Of a DNA stretch of 6,256 nucleotides, positions 5,841 to 6,256 are shown piece by piece. The translations under genes were made by a program, and so were the position numbers. The stretch lies in assembly GCA_013813955.1 (NCBI GenBank), contig JACCQW010000471.1, positions 1-6,256 of the forward strand, in the 5' to 3' direction. Positions within the stretch are counted from its first letter, which is position 1. Each line of letters begins with the position of its first letter. This DNA is from Solirubrobacterales bacterium (GTDB lineage Bacteria; Actinomycetota; Thermoleophilia; Solirubrobacterales; Solirubrobacteraceae). The notes beneath the pieces are model-generated. The model saw only the letters and a list, made by a program, of their open reading frames with translations, had not been told where the DNA came from and did no database searches.

Positions 5841-5853
5841 CTCGCAGTGCGAG
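5841..5853. promoter_or_regulatory. 13-bp palindrome in the degV/glutaredoxin divergent spacer, possible operator
   Basis: CTCGCA-G-TGCGAG is a perfect 6+1+6 inverted repeat in the 75-bp spacer between two divergent genes. It lies where the -35 region of degV would fall if TAGGGT at 5825-5830 is its -10. That position suits a regulator of both genes. The same geometry occurs by chance at 4957-4969 inside degV (GCGGGC-A-GCCCGC), so the evidence is modest. Confidence 0.25.
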
Positions 5854-5891
5854 TGCGCCGTGCGGGCGCGCCGGTGGGCAGACTGGTGGCG

Positions 5892-6146
5892 ATGGCCGCC
5901 ACGCTGTACCGCTGCACGTCGCCGACGAACTGGCTGTGCCCCTGCGGGAGGGTGGCACGTGAGCTGCGCCGCCATGGGATCGACGCCGACGAGGTGCGCG
6001 TGCCCCAGCGCCGCCGCCACCGCAACGAGGTCGTGGCGCTCAGCGGCCAGGACCGCGTGCCGCTGGTGGTGATCGACGGGGAGCCGGTCTGTGACTCCCG
6101 CCGCATCCTCGAGCACCTCGATTGGCGCGCGGGCGGCGGGCGCTAG
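5892..6146 (+). CDS. Glutaredoxin / GST-N-like thioredoxin-fold protein with CPCG motif
   Basis: The product has 84 residues, about one minimal glutaredoxin domain. The first strand ATLYRC is followed by SPTNWLCPCGRVARELRRHG, the place of the glutaredoxin active site. The motif is C16-P-C18-G rather than CPYC, and there are additional cysteines at C8 and C67. The second half has the cis-Pro loop (DRVPLVVIDG, P57) and the GST-N style end VCDSRRILEHLDW. It is probably a soluble cytoplasmic thiol-disulfide or thiol-conjugate-binding protein; the exact substrate cannot be told. The ATG at 5892 is taken as start; an in-frame GTG two codons upstream (5886) is equally possible, and no strong ribosome binding site is seen. 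It is divergent from degV, and its TAG overlaps the stop of the minus-strand gene beyond. Confidence 0.8.
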   Translation: MAATLYRCTSPTNWLCPCGRVARELRRHGIDADEVRVPQRRRHRNEVVALSGQDRVPLVVIDGEPVCDSRRILEHLDWRAGGGR

Positions 6147-6256
6147 CCGTCCGGGTCCACGACGAGCTTGCGCGCCTCGCCGGCGGAGGGGCGGATGAGC
6201 GCGGCGTGCAGGCCGTCGAGGCCGACCGTCGCGCCGGCCAGCGCCCGCCAGTCGAC
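6143..6256 (-). CDS. C-terminal fragment, probable zinc-type (MDR) alcohol dehydrogenase
   Basis: The frame is open from the window's right edge to a TAG (CTA at 6143-6145), giving 37 residues that end in LIRPSAGEARKLVVDPDG. The pattern WRALAGATVGLDGLHAAL followed by a (K)LVVDP strand is typical of the C-terminus of medium-chain zinc-binding dehydrogenases, where a helix (GLxxAL) precedes the last strand. With only 37 residues no catalytic or cofactor residue can be seen, so the family call is tentative. It overlaps the convergent glutaredoxin-like gene by three bases within a shared CTAG. Confidence 0.5.
   Translation of the reverse strand, partial: VDWRALAGATVGLDGLHAALIRPSAGEARKLVVDPDG

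Noticed and set aside
5817..6116. 100-residue N-terminal extension of DegV
   Set aside because: It is antisense to the glutaredoxin-like gene, and DegV proteins begin at the VxTDST-like strand, which is at the ATG at 5816.

Overview
The window is very GC-rich and densely coded, with actinobacterial-style genes: a holin-X/DUF3618 membrane pair, an AI-2E family permease, DegV and a CPCG glutaredoxin-like protein. The gene set and GC-biased codon use suggest a high-GC Actinomycetota. I lean towards Thermoleophilia (Solirubrobacterales-like), but only from family resemblance; no marker gene is present. It reads as ordinary chromosome. I saw no transposase, integrase, tRNA, rRNA or CRISPR array.

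Layout. (1) Positions 1-809, plus strand: an overlapping cassette of three small membrane proteins. These are the C-terminus of an unidentified protein, an actinobacterial holin-X (Phage_holin_3_6-like) protein, and a DUF3618 protein. (2) 817-1998, minus strand: an AI-2E family transporter converging on that cassette. (3) 1999-2208: a divergent intergenic region. (4) 2209-4933, plus strand: the most interesting part. Two paralogous secreted proteins (177 and 178 aa) are followed by a 512-aa membrane-anchored protein of extracellular Ig-like domains, one transmembrane helix, and a C-terminal ComEA-type helix-hairpin-helix domain predicted to lie in the cytoplasm. A perfect 12-bp hairpin separates the first two genes, and the second and third overlap by ATGA. 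(5) 4941-5816, minus strand: a DegV-family lipid-binding protein. (6) 5892-6146, plus strand: a small glutaredoxin/GST-N-like protein. (7) 6143-6256, minus strand: the C-terminal tail of a probable zinc-type alcohol dehydrogenase, cut by the window edge.

How the genes may work together. The 2209-4933 block resembles the WxL surface-protein loci of Firmicutes. Those pair small WxL proteins with a DUF916/DUF3324 membrane-anchored partner that binds them and peptidoglycan. If the resemblance is homologous, this is a divergent actinobacterial version whose anchor has gained a DNA-binding-type domain on the inner face of the membrane. That is the main candidate for an undescribed system here, and it is an inference from motifs and architecture, not from a database search. 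The other genes look like unrelated housekeeping or accessory functions. All three convergent gene pairs meet within 7 bp or overlap at their stop codons.
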